Source: Euryarchaeota archaeon ADurb.BinA087
GTDB lineage: Archaea > Halobacteriota > Methanomicrobia > Methanomicrobiales > Methanospirillaceae
Reading direction: 5' to 3'
DNA length: 52,884 bases
Assembly: GCA_002068435.1 (NCBI GenBank)
Contig: MVZQ01000001.1
Span: 1-52,884 of the forward strand
Shown here: piece by piece, positions 39,101 to 47,131 of the stretch
Position numbering within the stretch: the stretch's first letter is position 1
Layout: each line of letters starts with the position of its first letter
Made by a program: the position numbers and the translations under genes
The notes under the pieces: model-generated
Databases searched by the model: none
Told to the model about the DNA's origin: nothing
The model's input: the letters and a program-made list of their open reading frames with translations, nothing else

Positions 39101-40163
39101 GAATGGTGCCAACCGGACGACGACCTACGTCTCGGGGACATCCCTGACAGCCGCGATCCCGGCAAGTGACATCGCATCGGTGGGAACGGCGATGGTGACG
39201 GTCTTCAACCCGGCGCCGGGAGGAGGCACCTCGGCAGCCAGGACCTTCACCATCTCGGGTCCAACCATTACGGTCCTGGCACCAAATGGGGGTGAGACCT
39301 ACCACCTGGGAGGTCCCCTTTCCATGAGCTGGAGTTACAGCGGGAACCCGGGTTCTGCCGTCAATATTGAAGTGCTCAGGGAGGAAACCATCCTGAAAGT
39401 GATCCCCGGCATCCCCATTGGTTCGGGAGGATTGGGATCGTTCAGCGTGACAATCCCGGCTTCGACTTCTTATGTGGGTTATTACCGGATCCGGGTCACC
39501 AGTGCCAGCGATCCGACATATTCCGACACGAGCAATGGGCCGTTTACCATCGCCAGCCCGACACTCACTGTCACCATGCCGAACGGTGGTGAGAATTTCC
39601 CGTTGGGAGCCCCTCTCCCCATGAGCTGGACCTATAAGGGTAATCCCGGAGCCACCGTCAACATTGAAGTGCTACGAAGCGGGGCAGTCCTGAAGACGCT
39701 CACCGGCATCCCCACAGGGTCGGGAGGATCTGGTTCATACAGTGTACCTATGATCCCATATGGTACACCCCTGGGAAGTGATTACACCATCCGAATCACC
39801 AGTCCGACGTACGCCAATTGCACCGACACGAGCAACGGACCCTTCACGATCTCCGGTCCGACAATTACCGTCACCGCACCAAATGGTGGTGAGACCTACC
39901 ATGTGGGGTCTCCCCTCCCGATGAGCTGGACCTATACGGGCAATCCCGGAGCCACCGTCAACATTGAAGTGCTGCGGAGCGGGGCGGTCCTGAAGACGCT
40001 CACCGGCATCCCCACAGGGGCGGGAGGATCAGGTTCCTACAACGTGTCGATGATCCCCTACAGTACACCTCTGGCCTCAGATTACCAGATCCGGGTCACA
40101 AGTAGCAGTGTCGGGTCGTGCACCGATTCAAGCAATGGATACTTTACCATCGCTCCGGCATGA
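36180..40163 (+). CDS. Surface protein with CARDB, TIG and NGGE-type domains
   Basis: A 1327-residue secreted protein. A signal peptide (about 1-25, PLAGVAS) and a variable segment precede two CARDB-type domains (about 117-237 and 240-370: [39 protein letters not shown]), folds that typically assist adhesion. Next are two NGNQNW-type Kre9/KNH-like domains (about 372-465, 562-655) alternating with TIG domains. There are five TIG domains in all (about 468-560, 658-750, 752-840, 845-935, 938-1030; [10 protein letters not shown] and [10 protein letters not shown] starts). Three NGGE domains (about 1030-1327) end [15 protein letters not shown] copies with 570-bp (37320/37890) and 279-bp (38709/38988) spacing show recent module doubling. 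ATG 36171 is an alternative; taggggat nine bases before 36180 favours the latter. Enzyme motifs are absent. Confidence 0.88.
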   Translation: MTHDHLKYLALALVVALLILPLAGVASDLSGHSSAPAMREKDTGIEVLRIPEEHPGDEAVEKAPYVAPLSSPSAMLSLPRDPPSGGAVPSDKDERDLQKAMMDQPVVPVNGSALALPDLVDDGDYWNYPNKTLVRWDEPLQINCDVRNIGTVNSGGFYVDYYLSLDNTITIEDYLLGYVYISNVAPYSYADANLLIDSFHRYVPPGMYYIGYWYDSFSNVVESDETNNIAVDSTQLTVAYPNKPDLLDDGIHDGIEGLYFFLNKSSYYPNELFEVHSDVANRGPVDSGSFYVDYYLSTDRIITTSDYWIGYDYLSSVPAGYWGDSDYYGSIPGSIPAGTYYLGCIIDDPPSVNEFDETNNKAVDDSTYTIQGSIDVTAPNGNQNWTPGSAHTITWTQAGLTGTNVRILLMKDYGYNIAQIITSSVSATSGSYTWTVPMTLAGGTDYWVKIESLSYPGVYGDMFNGWITIPNLVPTITAISPTTKNSGDPGFTLNLTGTNFNPSSRIRWNGADRTTTYVTATYMSAVIPASDIASAGTATVTVFNPAPGGGTSNGVTFTISPRSLTVTAPDGNQNWIPGSAHTITWSQAGLTGTNVRILLMKDYGYNIAQIITSSVSATSGSYTWTVPMTLAGGTDYWVKMESLSYPGVYGDMYSGWITIPNLVPTITTISPTTKNAGDPAFTLTVTGTNFNPSSKVRWNGANRTTTYVSPTQVSASILNTDIAAPGTASVTVFNPAPGGGTSAAKTFTINNPVPTITAISPTTKNSGDPGFTLNLTGTNFIPSSRIRWNGADRTTTYVTATYMSAVIPASDIASAGTATVTVFNPAPGGGTSNGVTFTISPPSNPVPTLTSISPSSKAAGDPAFTLTVTGTGFSGGSKVRWNGANRTTTYVSGTSLTAAIPASDIASAGTATVTVFNPAPGGGTSNGVTFTISPPSNPVPTLTSISPSSKAAGDPAFTLTVTGTGFSGGSKVRWNGANRTTTYVSGTSLTAAIPASDIASVGTAMVTVFNPAPGGGTSAARTFTISGPTITVLAPNGGETYHLGGPLSMSWSYSGNPGSAVNIEVLREETILKVIPGIPIGSGGLGSFSVTIPASTSYVGYYRIRVTSASDPTYSDTSNGPFTIASPTLTVTMPNGGENFPLGAPLPMSWTYKGNPGATVNIEVLRSGAVLKTLTGIPTGSGGSGSYSVPMIPYGTPLGSDYTIRITSPTYANCTDTSNGPFTISGPTITVTAPNGGETYHVGSPLPMSWTYTGNPGATVNIEVLRSGAVLKTLTGIPTGAGGSGSYNVSMIPYSTPLASDYQIRVTSSSVGSCTDSSNGYFTIAPA
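38709..39266 (+). repeat. Two near-identical 279-bp TIG units
   Basis: The units start at 38709 and 38988 (93 codons) and differ at only a few bases before the end of the second. A string including ggcgcccggtggcggcacct recurs three times in the gene (about 37815, 38388 or 38652, and 38933). Confidence 0.8.
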
Positions 40164-40195
40164 TAAAAGCAGTGGAGTAGAGCGAGGTAGCATCA

Positions 40196-40223
40196 GAGGG
40201 GAGCTCTTCCCCTCACCTTTTTT
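40196..40223 (+). terminator. Stem-loop plus oligo-T terminator
   Basis: GAGGGGA (40196-40202) pairs with TCCCCTC (40208-40214), and six T follow at 40218-40223, about 33 bases after the stop of the 36180 gene. Confidence 0.65.
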
Positions 40224-40310
40224 GAATGTCAGGGAAAAGCCGGGATACTCCTGTGGTATTCCTGTCCGGATCACTCTCAATCGGGGGTGTTTTATCCTCC
40301 GCACTGTCAA

Positions 40311-40388
40311 TAAAAAAATTACATGATTCCTTCGAGGGACACATGCGTACGAGATGAAATGCCGGAGGCATTTTCATATTAAAAAAAA
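40311..40388. repeat. Dispersed hairpin repeat, copy 2
   Basis: Matches 565-640 over its whole length with a handful of changes (cccttcaaggg becomes tccttcgaggg). The main hairpin is kept as atgaaatgcc / ggcattttcat around GGA, with one unpaired T. A-runs at both ends. Confidence 0.8.
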
Positions 40389-40581
40389 GAGGATTTCGCC
40401 GTTTCTCTGGTCTCTTATCGGATGGCGAACATACCTGCCGCTTTGGAAGGGAAGGAACCTCTCTCCGATGTGGCAATCCTCCCCGTCAGGGACGGTGGTG
40501 GTAAATGTGCAGGGAGAGCCGCACCCACAATACTCCCTTTCGGCTACCCCCTCACTCAAACATTTAAACGATGAGCAGATC

Positions 40582-40637
40582 ACAAAGTACAGGCATATTC
40601 ACAAAGTACAGGCATATTCACAAAGTACCGCATATCC
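40582..40637 (+). repeat. Three tandem 19-bp repeats upstream of the papain-type gene
   Basis: 40582-40600 and 40601-40619 are both acaaagtacaggcatattc; a third, altered copy follows at 40620-40637. They lie 12 bases after a TATA-like box (40561-40569) and about 115 bases before the start of the 40751 gene, so they would be in its leader or at its initiation site. Confidence 0.85.
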
Positions 40638-40750
40638 TCTGCTCTGAAATGAACGATGCGTCATTACGAGCTTGATCGCATCTCCCGGCTCCGGCGTACC
40701 GGCCATGCGGGCTTTCACTATACCAGGAAATAATGGTCGAGGGAAAACGA

Positions 40751-43159
40751 ATGAAGACAAGGTATCGGGTGATGGCACTCGTGCTTATCTCCACACTCTT
40801 CCTTTGTGTGGCACTGACCCCGTGCGTATCCGCGGAGAGCGGTGAAGAATCCGGGAGCATTCCGCATGAGAAGAAGAGCCTGGAAGAGGTGAAGGACCAC
40901 ATCAGGAAGCAGGGGCTCCACTGGACTGCGAAAGAGACCTCCCTCTCCACTCTCACCCCTGGAGAAACCCTCACGAAGACGGGCGGCAACAAGATCGATC
41001 CGGGAACAAAGGTCAGCCCTGCCGAACCCGGGAAAGCGATCGTCCCTGTCGTGCCCGGGGGGGCTCTTCCTGCCTCCTTCGACTGGCGGGTGAATCCGGG
41101 CAACTATGTCACGCCTGTCAGGGACCAGGGATGCGGGGACTGCTGGGCGTTTGCCTCCGCTGCAGCACTTGAATCAAAAGTGAAGATCGTGAAAGGGGAT
41201 GCGACCTACCCGGTCAATCTCTCCGAACAGCAGATCAAGTGCTTCGGGCATGGCACCTGCACGCCGTGGGACCTGGTAAGTACGTTCAATTTCCTGACAT
41301 CGACGGGGACTCCCTACGAGGCATGTTTTCCCTACGTGGCGGGCACGGAATCCGGCCATCCCGCATGTGACCTGGCCCGGTGCCCCTGCTGGGACCAGGC
41401 CAGTCTCACGAAGGTGACCGAGTATCTCTTTCTCTCCCTGCAACCAGGATACTCCAACTCCCTTACGAGCGACCAGCTGAAGACTGCTATCATGCAGTAC
41501 GGACCGGTGCCGGTGTACATGATGGTCTACGATGATTTCATGTATTACTACGCGGGAGGAGTCTACCAGCATACCCCGGCGTCATACCCTGTGGGAGGCC
41601 ATTTTGTCACGATCATCGGCTGGGACGATGCCGACCAGGCCTGGATCTGCAAGAACAGCTGGGGGACAGGCTGGGGGGAGGATCCCTACGGGAGATCCGG
41701 CGAGCGGGGCTCCTTCCGGATCGCCTATGCGGAACCGCCCATCGATTTCGGGTACAATGTCATCGTCATCACTACCATCTCCGGACCTGCGGATAACACC
41801 GATCCTATCGCAGAGGCAGGGGGTCCGTATTACGGATCCGTGGATGTTCCGGTCAATCTCACCGGGTCGGGATCGGATACCGTTGGCGACTGCATCGTTG
41901 CCAGCGCCTGGGACCTCGATGATAACGGAGTGTTCGAAACGGCAGCACCAGCGGGAGTGATAACCCATACCTGGCTGGATGATTTCATCGGCACGATATG
42001 GTTCAGGGTCAGGGACAGCTTCGGTGCGGTGTCCACCGATGCTGCGCCGGTCACAATCGGATCTTTAACCCCCTCCATCACCGTCGAGGAACCGAACGGC
42101 GGTGAAACCTATTCCCCGGGCTCTCTCCTCCCCCTGCGGTGGAGATACACCGGCATCCCCGGGTCAACGGTGAGGATCGAAGCATTCCGGGGGCAAACGG
42201 TCATTGCCGTCCTTCAGGAGATTCCCCTTGGGGCAGGAGGATCCGGGTCCCATACGGTGACAATCCCTGCATCCCTCCCTGCCGGGAGCGATTATTCCAT
42301 CAGGATTACGAGCATCAGCAACCCTGCATATTCCGACTGGAGCAATGGATCGTTTGCCATCGTCCCTCCCACGATCACCGTGGTGACGCCCAACGATGGC
42401 GGGGATTATGCCATGGGGGAGGTCCTCCCCATCAGCTGGAACTATACCGGCACCCCGGGACCCACGGTCAGGATCGACCTGATAAGGGAGAACACCGTTC
42501 TGGAATCGGTCGGGGGTATCCCTGTCGGGCCAGGCGGGTCGGGATTCTTTGAAGGAACGCTCCCGTACCGCATCCCTGCCGGGGATGAGTACCGCATCCG
42601 GGTCACCAGCACGGGGTATCCCGGTTGCAGCGATACGAGCGATACCCCGTTCACGGTCCGGTCCGCTCTTACTGTCACCGAGCCTGACGGGGGGGAGATC
42701 TGGCCACCGGGATCCTTCCAGACTATCCGGTGGAACTACCATCGAGATCCCGGGTCATCTGTCCTGATCGAGGCGCTCCGGGGCACTTCGGTCATTGCGC
42801 GGGTGTCGGGAATTCCCATCGGGTCCGGTGGAAATGGATCCTACCCCCTGACGGTCCCGGCTGCTACTCTCCCTGGGGGTGAGTACCGGATCCGGGTTAC
42901 CAGCACCCGCTATCCCACCTGCACGGATATCAGCAATTCGGAATTCACCGTCGGCAATCCGGCTCAGACGGCCTGTACTGCCGACTGGCAGTGTGTGGCG
43001 GCACAGTGCTGCCATGCCACGGGGTGCATCAATGCCCTCTTCCAGCCCGACTGCACCGGGATTGCCTGCACGCTCGAATGTAGCGGCCCTCTGGATTGTG
43101 GTGCCGGGCACTGCGGCTGCGTCAACGGGACGTGCACCGTCATCCCCGGGCCGGCATGA
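40751..43159 (+). CDS. Secreted papain-family (C1A) cysteine peptidase with PKD-like, NGGE and Cys-rich domains
   Basis: An 802-residue secreted peptidase. A signal peptide (1-28) and a short propeptide precede the C1A domain (about 107-340). The catalytic set is complete: Q126 and C131 (RDQGCGDCWAF), H284 (GGHFVTIIGWDD) and N302 (CKNSWGTGWGE). A PKD-like domain follows (about 350-440, DPIAEAGGPY and AWDLDDNG), then three NGGE domains (about 445-735). The C-terminus is a cysteine-rich unit of about 65 residues (ADWQCVAAQCCHATGC, ECSGPLDCGAGHCGC), a motif I recall from other methanogen C1A proteins. ATG 40751 has gaggg eight bases upstream and starts the signal peptide; ATG 40733 is in frame but weaker. 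Likely role: extracellular protein degradation or processing of surface proteins. Confidence 0.92.
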   Translation: MKTRYRVMALVLISTLFLCVALTPCVSAESGEESGSIPHEKKSLEEVKDHIRKQGLHWTAKETSLSTLTPGETLTKTGGNKIDPGTKVSPAEPGKAIVPVVPGGALPASFDWRVNPGNYVTPVRDQGCGDCWAFASAAALESKVKIVKGDATYPVNLSEQQIKCFGHGTCTPWDLVSTFNFLTSTGTPYEACFPYVAGTESGHPACDLARCPCWDQASLTKVTEYLFLSLQPGYSNSLTSDQLKTAIMQYGPVPVYMMVYDDFMYYYAGGVYQHTPASYPVGGHFVTIIGWDDADQAWICKNSWGTGWGEDPYGRSGERGSFRIAYAEPPIDFGYNVIVITTISGPADNTDPIAEAGGPYYGSVDVPVNLTGSGSDTVGDCIVASAWDLDDNGVFETAAPAGVITHTWLDDFIGTIWFRVRDSFGAVSTDAAPVTIGSLTPSITVEEPNGGETYSPGSLLPLRWRYTGIPGSTVRIEAFRGQTVIAVLQEIPLGAGGSGSHTVTIPASLPAGSDYSIRITSISNPAYSDWSNGSFAIVPPTITVVTPNDGGDYAMGEVLPISWNYTGTPGPTVRIDLIRENTVLESVGGIPVGPGGSGFFEGTLPYRIPAGDEYRIRVTSTGYPGCSDTSDTPFTVRSALTVTEPDGGEIWPPGSFQTIRWNYHRDPGSSVLIEALRGTSVIARVSGIPIGSGGNGSYPLTVPAATLPGGEYRIRVTSTRYPTCTDISNSEFTVGNPAQTACTADWQCVAAQCCHATGCINALFQPDCTGIACTLECSGPLDCGAGHCGCVNGTCTVIPGPA

Positions 43160-43417
43160 GAACAGGCGAGACCGGCGCCCCCCTTTTCTCTCGTGATTAC
43201 AGGGCACTGTTTTTTAGGGGACCATCCGATTCCGGGTGATATCCTTGCCCACCCAGCCTCTCTCCGGCATCCTGCTCCGGCTTGAGGACGATAGTCCTTG
43301 GGGGGGGTGGAGGTTCATCTGGTGAACCCGGGTGGGCAGGAGGGGTTAACCCGGAGGATCCAAAAAAATATTGCCAGGCCGTCCCATTGAATCACCGTGA
43401 ATCCTGGAGGGGAAGCG

Positions 43418-44131
43418 ATGAAAAACTCAAGATACATCAGGGGAGTGGCAGCCGTGGTACTCATCATAGTGCTTCTGGCGGTGCCGGGTATGGCGGAGAA
43501 CCGATCAACCGATAGCGGTGAAGCACGACTCACGCAGGAGGGGAGTGCGACGAAGTTCGTGTCGCCTGACCGAACGACCGGCACCGGGGCGGCGCCCGTG
43601 GGCAGGGGAGGGTCCTGTAGTCCCGACACCCAAAGTCCCCTTCTCCCGGGTACCGTTTCCTTCCGGGAGTATGATACCATTTTCATCCATGGCATGAATG
43701 CAGTGCCGGATGCGCCCGATCCTGATATCGACACGATCGACCTCTACGGAGAGGGTCTTGACCTGATCCTCGTGGGGAAAAATTCGTCCCTGTATCCCGA
43801 CGCCGTCATCTATTGCCCGCTGCCCAGCTATGAAAAGAAGACCGGGGGGATGCAGCCGATGGCCAGGTACATCGCGGTACAATATGCATCAGGGCTGGAC
43901 GCCTCCTTCTCCCCGGAAGTGTACAAGGTGGAGGTGTTCAACGGGTGCTCACCGGTGAAAACGCTCTTCACCACGTTCTCCAACGATGGGAGCTGTTCGG
44001 TCCAGATCCTTGACCTGGGGGGCTGGTATGCCTTCAACCGGGGAATGAATATCGCCATCTCCCTCAGAAACGTGGTACCTTCCGCTGAGGGTTTCTTTAT
44101 CACGGGGTATGGTGCCCGGTTTGAGTGGTAA
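43418..44131 (+). CDS. Secreted protein, ARFEW-terminal family, paralogue 1
   Basis: A 237-residue secreted protein with a signal peptide (about 1-26, VPGMA). Residues about 27-75 are variable; the rest is shared with the genes at 50034 and 51721. Conserved marks are YDTIFIHG, CPLPSYEKKTGG, PMARYIAVQYASG, VFNG, DLGGWYAFNRGMN and the terminal GYGARFEW. It looks like one beta-rich domain of about 160 residues, with two cysteines in the body that may pair. I do not recognise the family or a catalytic motif. ggagggga lies five to twelve bases before ATG 43418, which decides the start over 43397. A T-run (44159-44165) ends the unit. Confidence 0.8.
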   Translation: MKNSRYIRGVAAVVLIIVLLAVPGMAENRSTDSGEARLTQEGSATKFVSPDRTTGTGAAPVGRGGSCSPDTQSPLLPGTVSFREYDTIFIHGMNAVPDAPDPDIDTIDLYGEGLDLILVGKNSSLYPDAVIYCPLPSYEKKTGGMQPMARYIAVQYASGLDASFSPEVYKVEVFNGCSPVKTLFTTFSNDGSCSVQILDLGGWYAFNRGMNIAISLRNVVPSAEGFFITGYGARFEW

Positions 44132-44593
44132 CCTCGTGACTACGAAAGGAAGCTCTCCATTTTTTTAAGGGACCGCCTCTTGTTCTGACCGGAACTGCCA
44201 GGGTACATTTCCTTGTTTTCAGGGCTGCGACCCACCAACCGATACACGGAATGAAGCATCGGTTGAGATGTTTTACCGTTCCCACCTGGTGATAGGGTGG
44301 ATTTGTTCAATACGATGGACTGGAATGGGGTGAAACAGCTAAAAAATTCGACTCAATGAACCACGGTGAACAGGTCCTGTCATTTCAGGATCAATGGTTG
44401 ATCCTATCAGCAGATGAGATCCCCGGCATGCCGGTGGGATGTGGCTGGATAAGGTTCCCGGTAGGAGTGACAGAGCTGTTACCCTCCTATCGTGCCAGTA
44501 GGACAAACCTTTATTTCCCGTGTTGATAAGGTAGGACTGTTTTGCATGGGTCAGGGATCCGGCAACGTTGGAAACAACGGGGGGTTGATATGA
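44132..44593. other. Intergenic region with conserved leader of the 44594 gene
   Basis: No gene seen. Contains the T-run terminator (44159-44165), a TATA box (44508-44516) and a leader (44540-44596) nearly identical to that of the 47129 gene. Confidence 0.6.
44159..44165 (+). terminator. Oligo-T terminator
   Basis: Seven T 28 bases after the stop of the 43418 gene. Confidence 0.5.
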
Positions 44594-44596
44594 ATG
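44508..44596 (+). promoter_or_regulatory. TATA box and conserved leader of the 44594 gene
   Basis: TATA-like cctttattt (44508-44516) precedes a leader, 44540-44596, that matches 47076-47131 at all but about four positions. It includes gggtcagggatccggcaac, a small stem cgttg/caacg closed by a GAAA loop, and ggggttgat just before the start codon as a likely ribosome site. Confidence 0.65.
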
Positions 44597-46681
44597 AAAC
44601 ACATGACACAGGTTCTGTTCATTGGCATGATCGTCTGCCTGTTCGCGATGGTCGTGCCGGTTGCGGCATTGAATGAGGGAACGATTGCCTTTTGCTCTGA
44701 AAGGGATGGTATCTGGGAGATCTACACGATGAACCCTGACGGGTCCGGCCAGGTCCGCCTTACGACCAATACGGAATATGATTTTTACCCTGCCTGGTCA
44801 CCGGACGGATCAAGAATTGCCTATATGACAGATTGGATGACTGGGTTGGAAGGCGATAATGTGAGGGAGATTTATGTGATGAAGGCAGATGGGACCGACC
44901 CTGTCCGCCTCACCAATAATACCGCAGATGATTTATTTCCCGCATGGTCTCCAGACGGCTCGAAGATAGCCTTTACTTCTGACAGGGATGGCAATTATGA
45001 AATCTATACGATGAACGCCGATGGGACCAACCAAACCCGTATTACCAGTAACGTTGGCACACAGCCATCATGGTCTCCGGATGGCTCGAAGATCGCGTTT
45101 ATCTCCAACAGGGATGGCTATGTTGACATCTATACGATGAACGCCGATGGGACCAACCCAATCCGCATTACCAATGATGTATACACTAATTCAAGGCCAT
45201 CATGGTCACCCGACGGATCGAAGATCGTTTTTGCCAGTTCATGGAGTGGCGGATCAGGAATCTACCTGATGAACGCAGACGGGACTAACATGATCCCACT
45301 CAATGTCAGTGTATGGCTTGTCTATGATAAACAGCCATCATGGTCACCAGACGGTTCGAAGATAACGTTTACCTCCGACAGGGATGGCAATGACGAAATC
45401 TACACGATGAACGCAGATGGGACCAACCCGATCCGGCTCACCACTACTGAGGCACGGGAGGGGGCATCCGCATGGTCATGCGTCGATTCCATCAAAGTGA
45501 CCGTGCCAAATGGTGGCGAGACTTTCTACCAGGGCTCGAGCCTGCCTATGAACTGGACGTATACCGGCAACCTCGGGACCAAGGTAGATATCGCGGTGAT
45601 CAAGGGGGGATCCGTTGTGAAAGTTCTTGCGGGCATCCCGATCGGCTCATTAGGATCCGGATCATACAGCGTTCCGATCCCTCCCGGTACCTTACCGGCG
45701 AATAATTACCAGATCCGGGTCACGAGTGCCAGCAACCCGGCATTCACGGATACCAGCGATGCTCCCTTCACGATCTCCGGACCGGCCATCACTGTGACGG
45801 CACCAGACGGCGGGGAGATTTTTTTCCTGGGATCGTCCCTCCCCATGAACTGGATCTATCAGGGAGACGCGGGACCGAAGGTGGATATCGCGGTACTGAA
45901 GGGGGGGGTTACCCTGAAAACCATCCCGGGTATCCCCATAGGAACGGGGGGATCCGGATCGTACAGCGTGCTGATCCCAGCCATCACCCCCCTGGGATCT
46001 GATTACACGATCGAGGTGACCAGCAGCAGTTATCCCGCATGCACCGATACGAGTAATGGTCCTTTCACGATCGGGGTTGACGGCAGTTCCTCGATCACGG
46101 TGGTGGCTCCGAATGGTACCGAGAACTGGGTACAGGGGTCGTTCCGGTCCTTCCAATGGGCTTATACCGGATCTCCCGGATCCGCGGTGAATATTGAGGT
46201 ACTCAATGGTGCTGCCGTCATGGCTGTGATCCCCGGCATCCCCATCGGGACAGCTGGCAGTGGGGAATTCCCCCTGAAGGTCCCGTACTCCACCCCGGTT
46301 GGCACGAATTACACGATCCGGGTCACCAGCACCAGTATCCCTGCGTATACTGATACGAGCGATGGTCCGTTCACGATCAGTTCTGCAATAACCGTGGTGT
46401 CTACTGGCGGCGGTGAGAGTTATGCGATCGGGTCCGATCTCCCGATAAACTGGACGTATACCGGTAATCCCGGGCTAACGGTGAACATCGACGTGTTGAA
46501 AAACATGACCGTCCTGAAGACGCTCACGGGCATCCCCATAGGGCCGGGTGGTTCCGGATCTCTCTCTGTGCCAATTCCCGCCGCCACGCCCCTGGGATCT
46601 GATTACCAGATCCGGGTGACCAGCGCGAGCTTTGCCGCCTGCACCGACACGAGCGATGGGTTCTTTGGCATCAGTGCATAG
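44594..46681 (+). CDS. Secreted TolB-type six-bladed propeller protein with four NGGE domains
   Basis: A 695-residue secreted protein. The signal peptide (1-26, VVPVAA) is followed by six PD40/TolB-type blades (about 28-296) with the repeated pattern EIYTMNADGTN...RLT and PAWSPDGSKIAF. Such propellers bind proteins or sugars and have no catalytic role here. Four NGGE domains follow (about 298-695), ending DTSDGFFGISA. It is a close paralogue of 47129, but lacks that protein's C-terminal extra domain. The 3' end and the following 60 bases recur as a fossil at 49680. ggggttgat lies about 4-13 bases upstream of the ATG. Confidence 0.9.
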   Translation: MKHMTQVLFIGMIVCLFAMVVPVAALNEGTIAFCSERDGIWEIYTMNPDGSGQVRLTTNTEYDFYPAWSPDGSRIAYMTDWMTGLEGDNVREIYVMKADGTDPVRLTNNTADDLFPAWSPDGSKIAFTSDRDGNYEIYTMNADGTNQTRITSNVGTQPSWSPDGSKIAFISNRDGYVDIYTMNADGTNPIRITNDVYTNSRPSWSPDGSKIVFASSWSGGSGIYLMNADGTNMIPLNVSVWLVYDKQPSWSPDGSKITFTSDRDGNDEIYTMNADGTNPIRLTTTEAREGASAWSCVDSIKVTVPNGGETFYQGSSLPMNWTYTGNLGTKVDIAVIKGGSVVKVLAGIPIGSLGSGSYSVPIPPGTLPANNYQIRVTSASNPAFTDTSDAPFTISGPAITVTAPDGGEIFFLGSSLPMNWIYQGDAGPKVDIAVLKGGVTLKTIPGIPIGTGGSGSYSVLIPAITPLGSDYTIEVTSSSYPACTDTSNGPFTIGVDGSSSITVVAPNGTENWVQGSFRSFQWAYTGSPGSAVNIEVLNGAAVMAVIPGIPIGTAGSGEFPLKVPYSTPVGTNYTIRVTSTSIPAYTDTSDGPFTISSAITVVSTGGGESYAIGSDLPINWTYTGNPGLTVNIDVLKNMTVLKTLTGIPIGPGGSGSLSVPIPAATPLGSDYQIRVTSASFAACTDTSDGFFGISA

Positions 46682-47128
46682 GGAGGAGAGAGGTAGGTCA
46701 GGGAGATGAACCAGTGATTCTGGCGGAGGGCATCTTCCCCTCCGGAAAGAGGGATACCGGGTTCTCCCTAAGGATCCAGCCTCTCTTCCCGGCGAATAAC
46801 ACCGCATGATTCCCTTCCGGAACGGAAGCATACCGGATGAAAATTCCGGAGGCGTTTTCAGGTAAAACAAGGTCTCCCTTCTGTGAACGATGCTTCCGGA
46901 TCGCTATTCATCGGTCTTCCGGGATGCGTTGTCTGAAGTCTCTCTCAGCAGAGCAGATCCTCCACCTGCGCCGGGGAAGTGACCCGGCCTGCTCTTGCAC
47001 GCTTCAACGGCGCTTTACCATCCAGGCGTACCGTCATTACAAACATTTATTCTCTGAATCGACAAGGAAGGAGTATTTTGTATGGGTCAGGGATCCGGCA
47101 ACCTTGGAAACAACGGGGGTTGATGTGA
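46682..47128. other. Intergenic region with dispersed repeat and promoter
   Basis: No gene seen. It has a stem, ggaggg-catc-ttcccctcc (46716-46743), with no T-run, a diverged copy of the hairpin repeat (46803-46868), and the TATA box and leader of the 47129 gene. Confidence 0.55.
46803..46868. repeat. Dispersed hairpin repeat, diverged copy 3
   Basis: Aligns with 565-640: gcatgattcccttccgg...cataccggatgaaaa-ttccggaggcgttttca. The CCGGAGG core and most of the hairpin remain, but the stem has a wobble and a mismatch. Confidence 0.55.
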
Positions 47129-47131
47129 ATG
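47044..47131 (+). promoter_or_regulatory. TATA box and conserved leader of the 47129 gene
   Basis: TATA-like catttattc (47044-47052) and a leader (47076-47131) almost identical to 44540-44596, including gggttgatg before the start. The stem beside the GAAA string has one mismatch here (ccttg/caacgg). Confidence 0.65.

Larger units (their letters stand above)
40164..40750. other. Intergenic region with terminator, dispersed repeat and 19-bp tandem repeat
   Basis: No gene in these 587 bases. It holds a stem and T-run terminator (40196-40223), copy 2 of the dispersed hairpin repeat (40311-40388), a TATA-like box catttaaac (40561-40569) and three 19-bp tandem copies (40582-40637). Confidence 0.65.

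Noticed and set aside
38025-39305. 426-codon antisense open frame across the TIG repeats
   Set aside because: It lies fully opposite strong TIG-domain coding. Its repeats mirror the sense repeats and its composition (Arg/Gly/His-rich) is typical of a shadow frame in GC-rich DNA.
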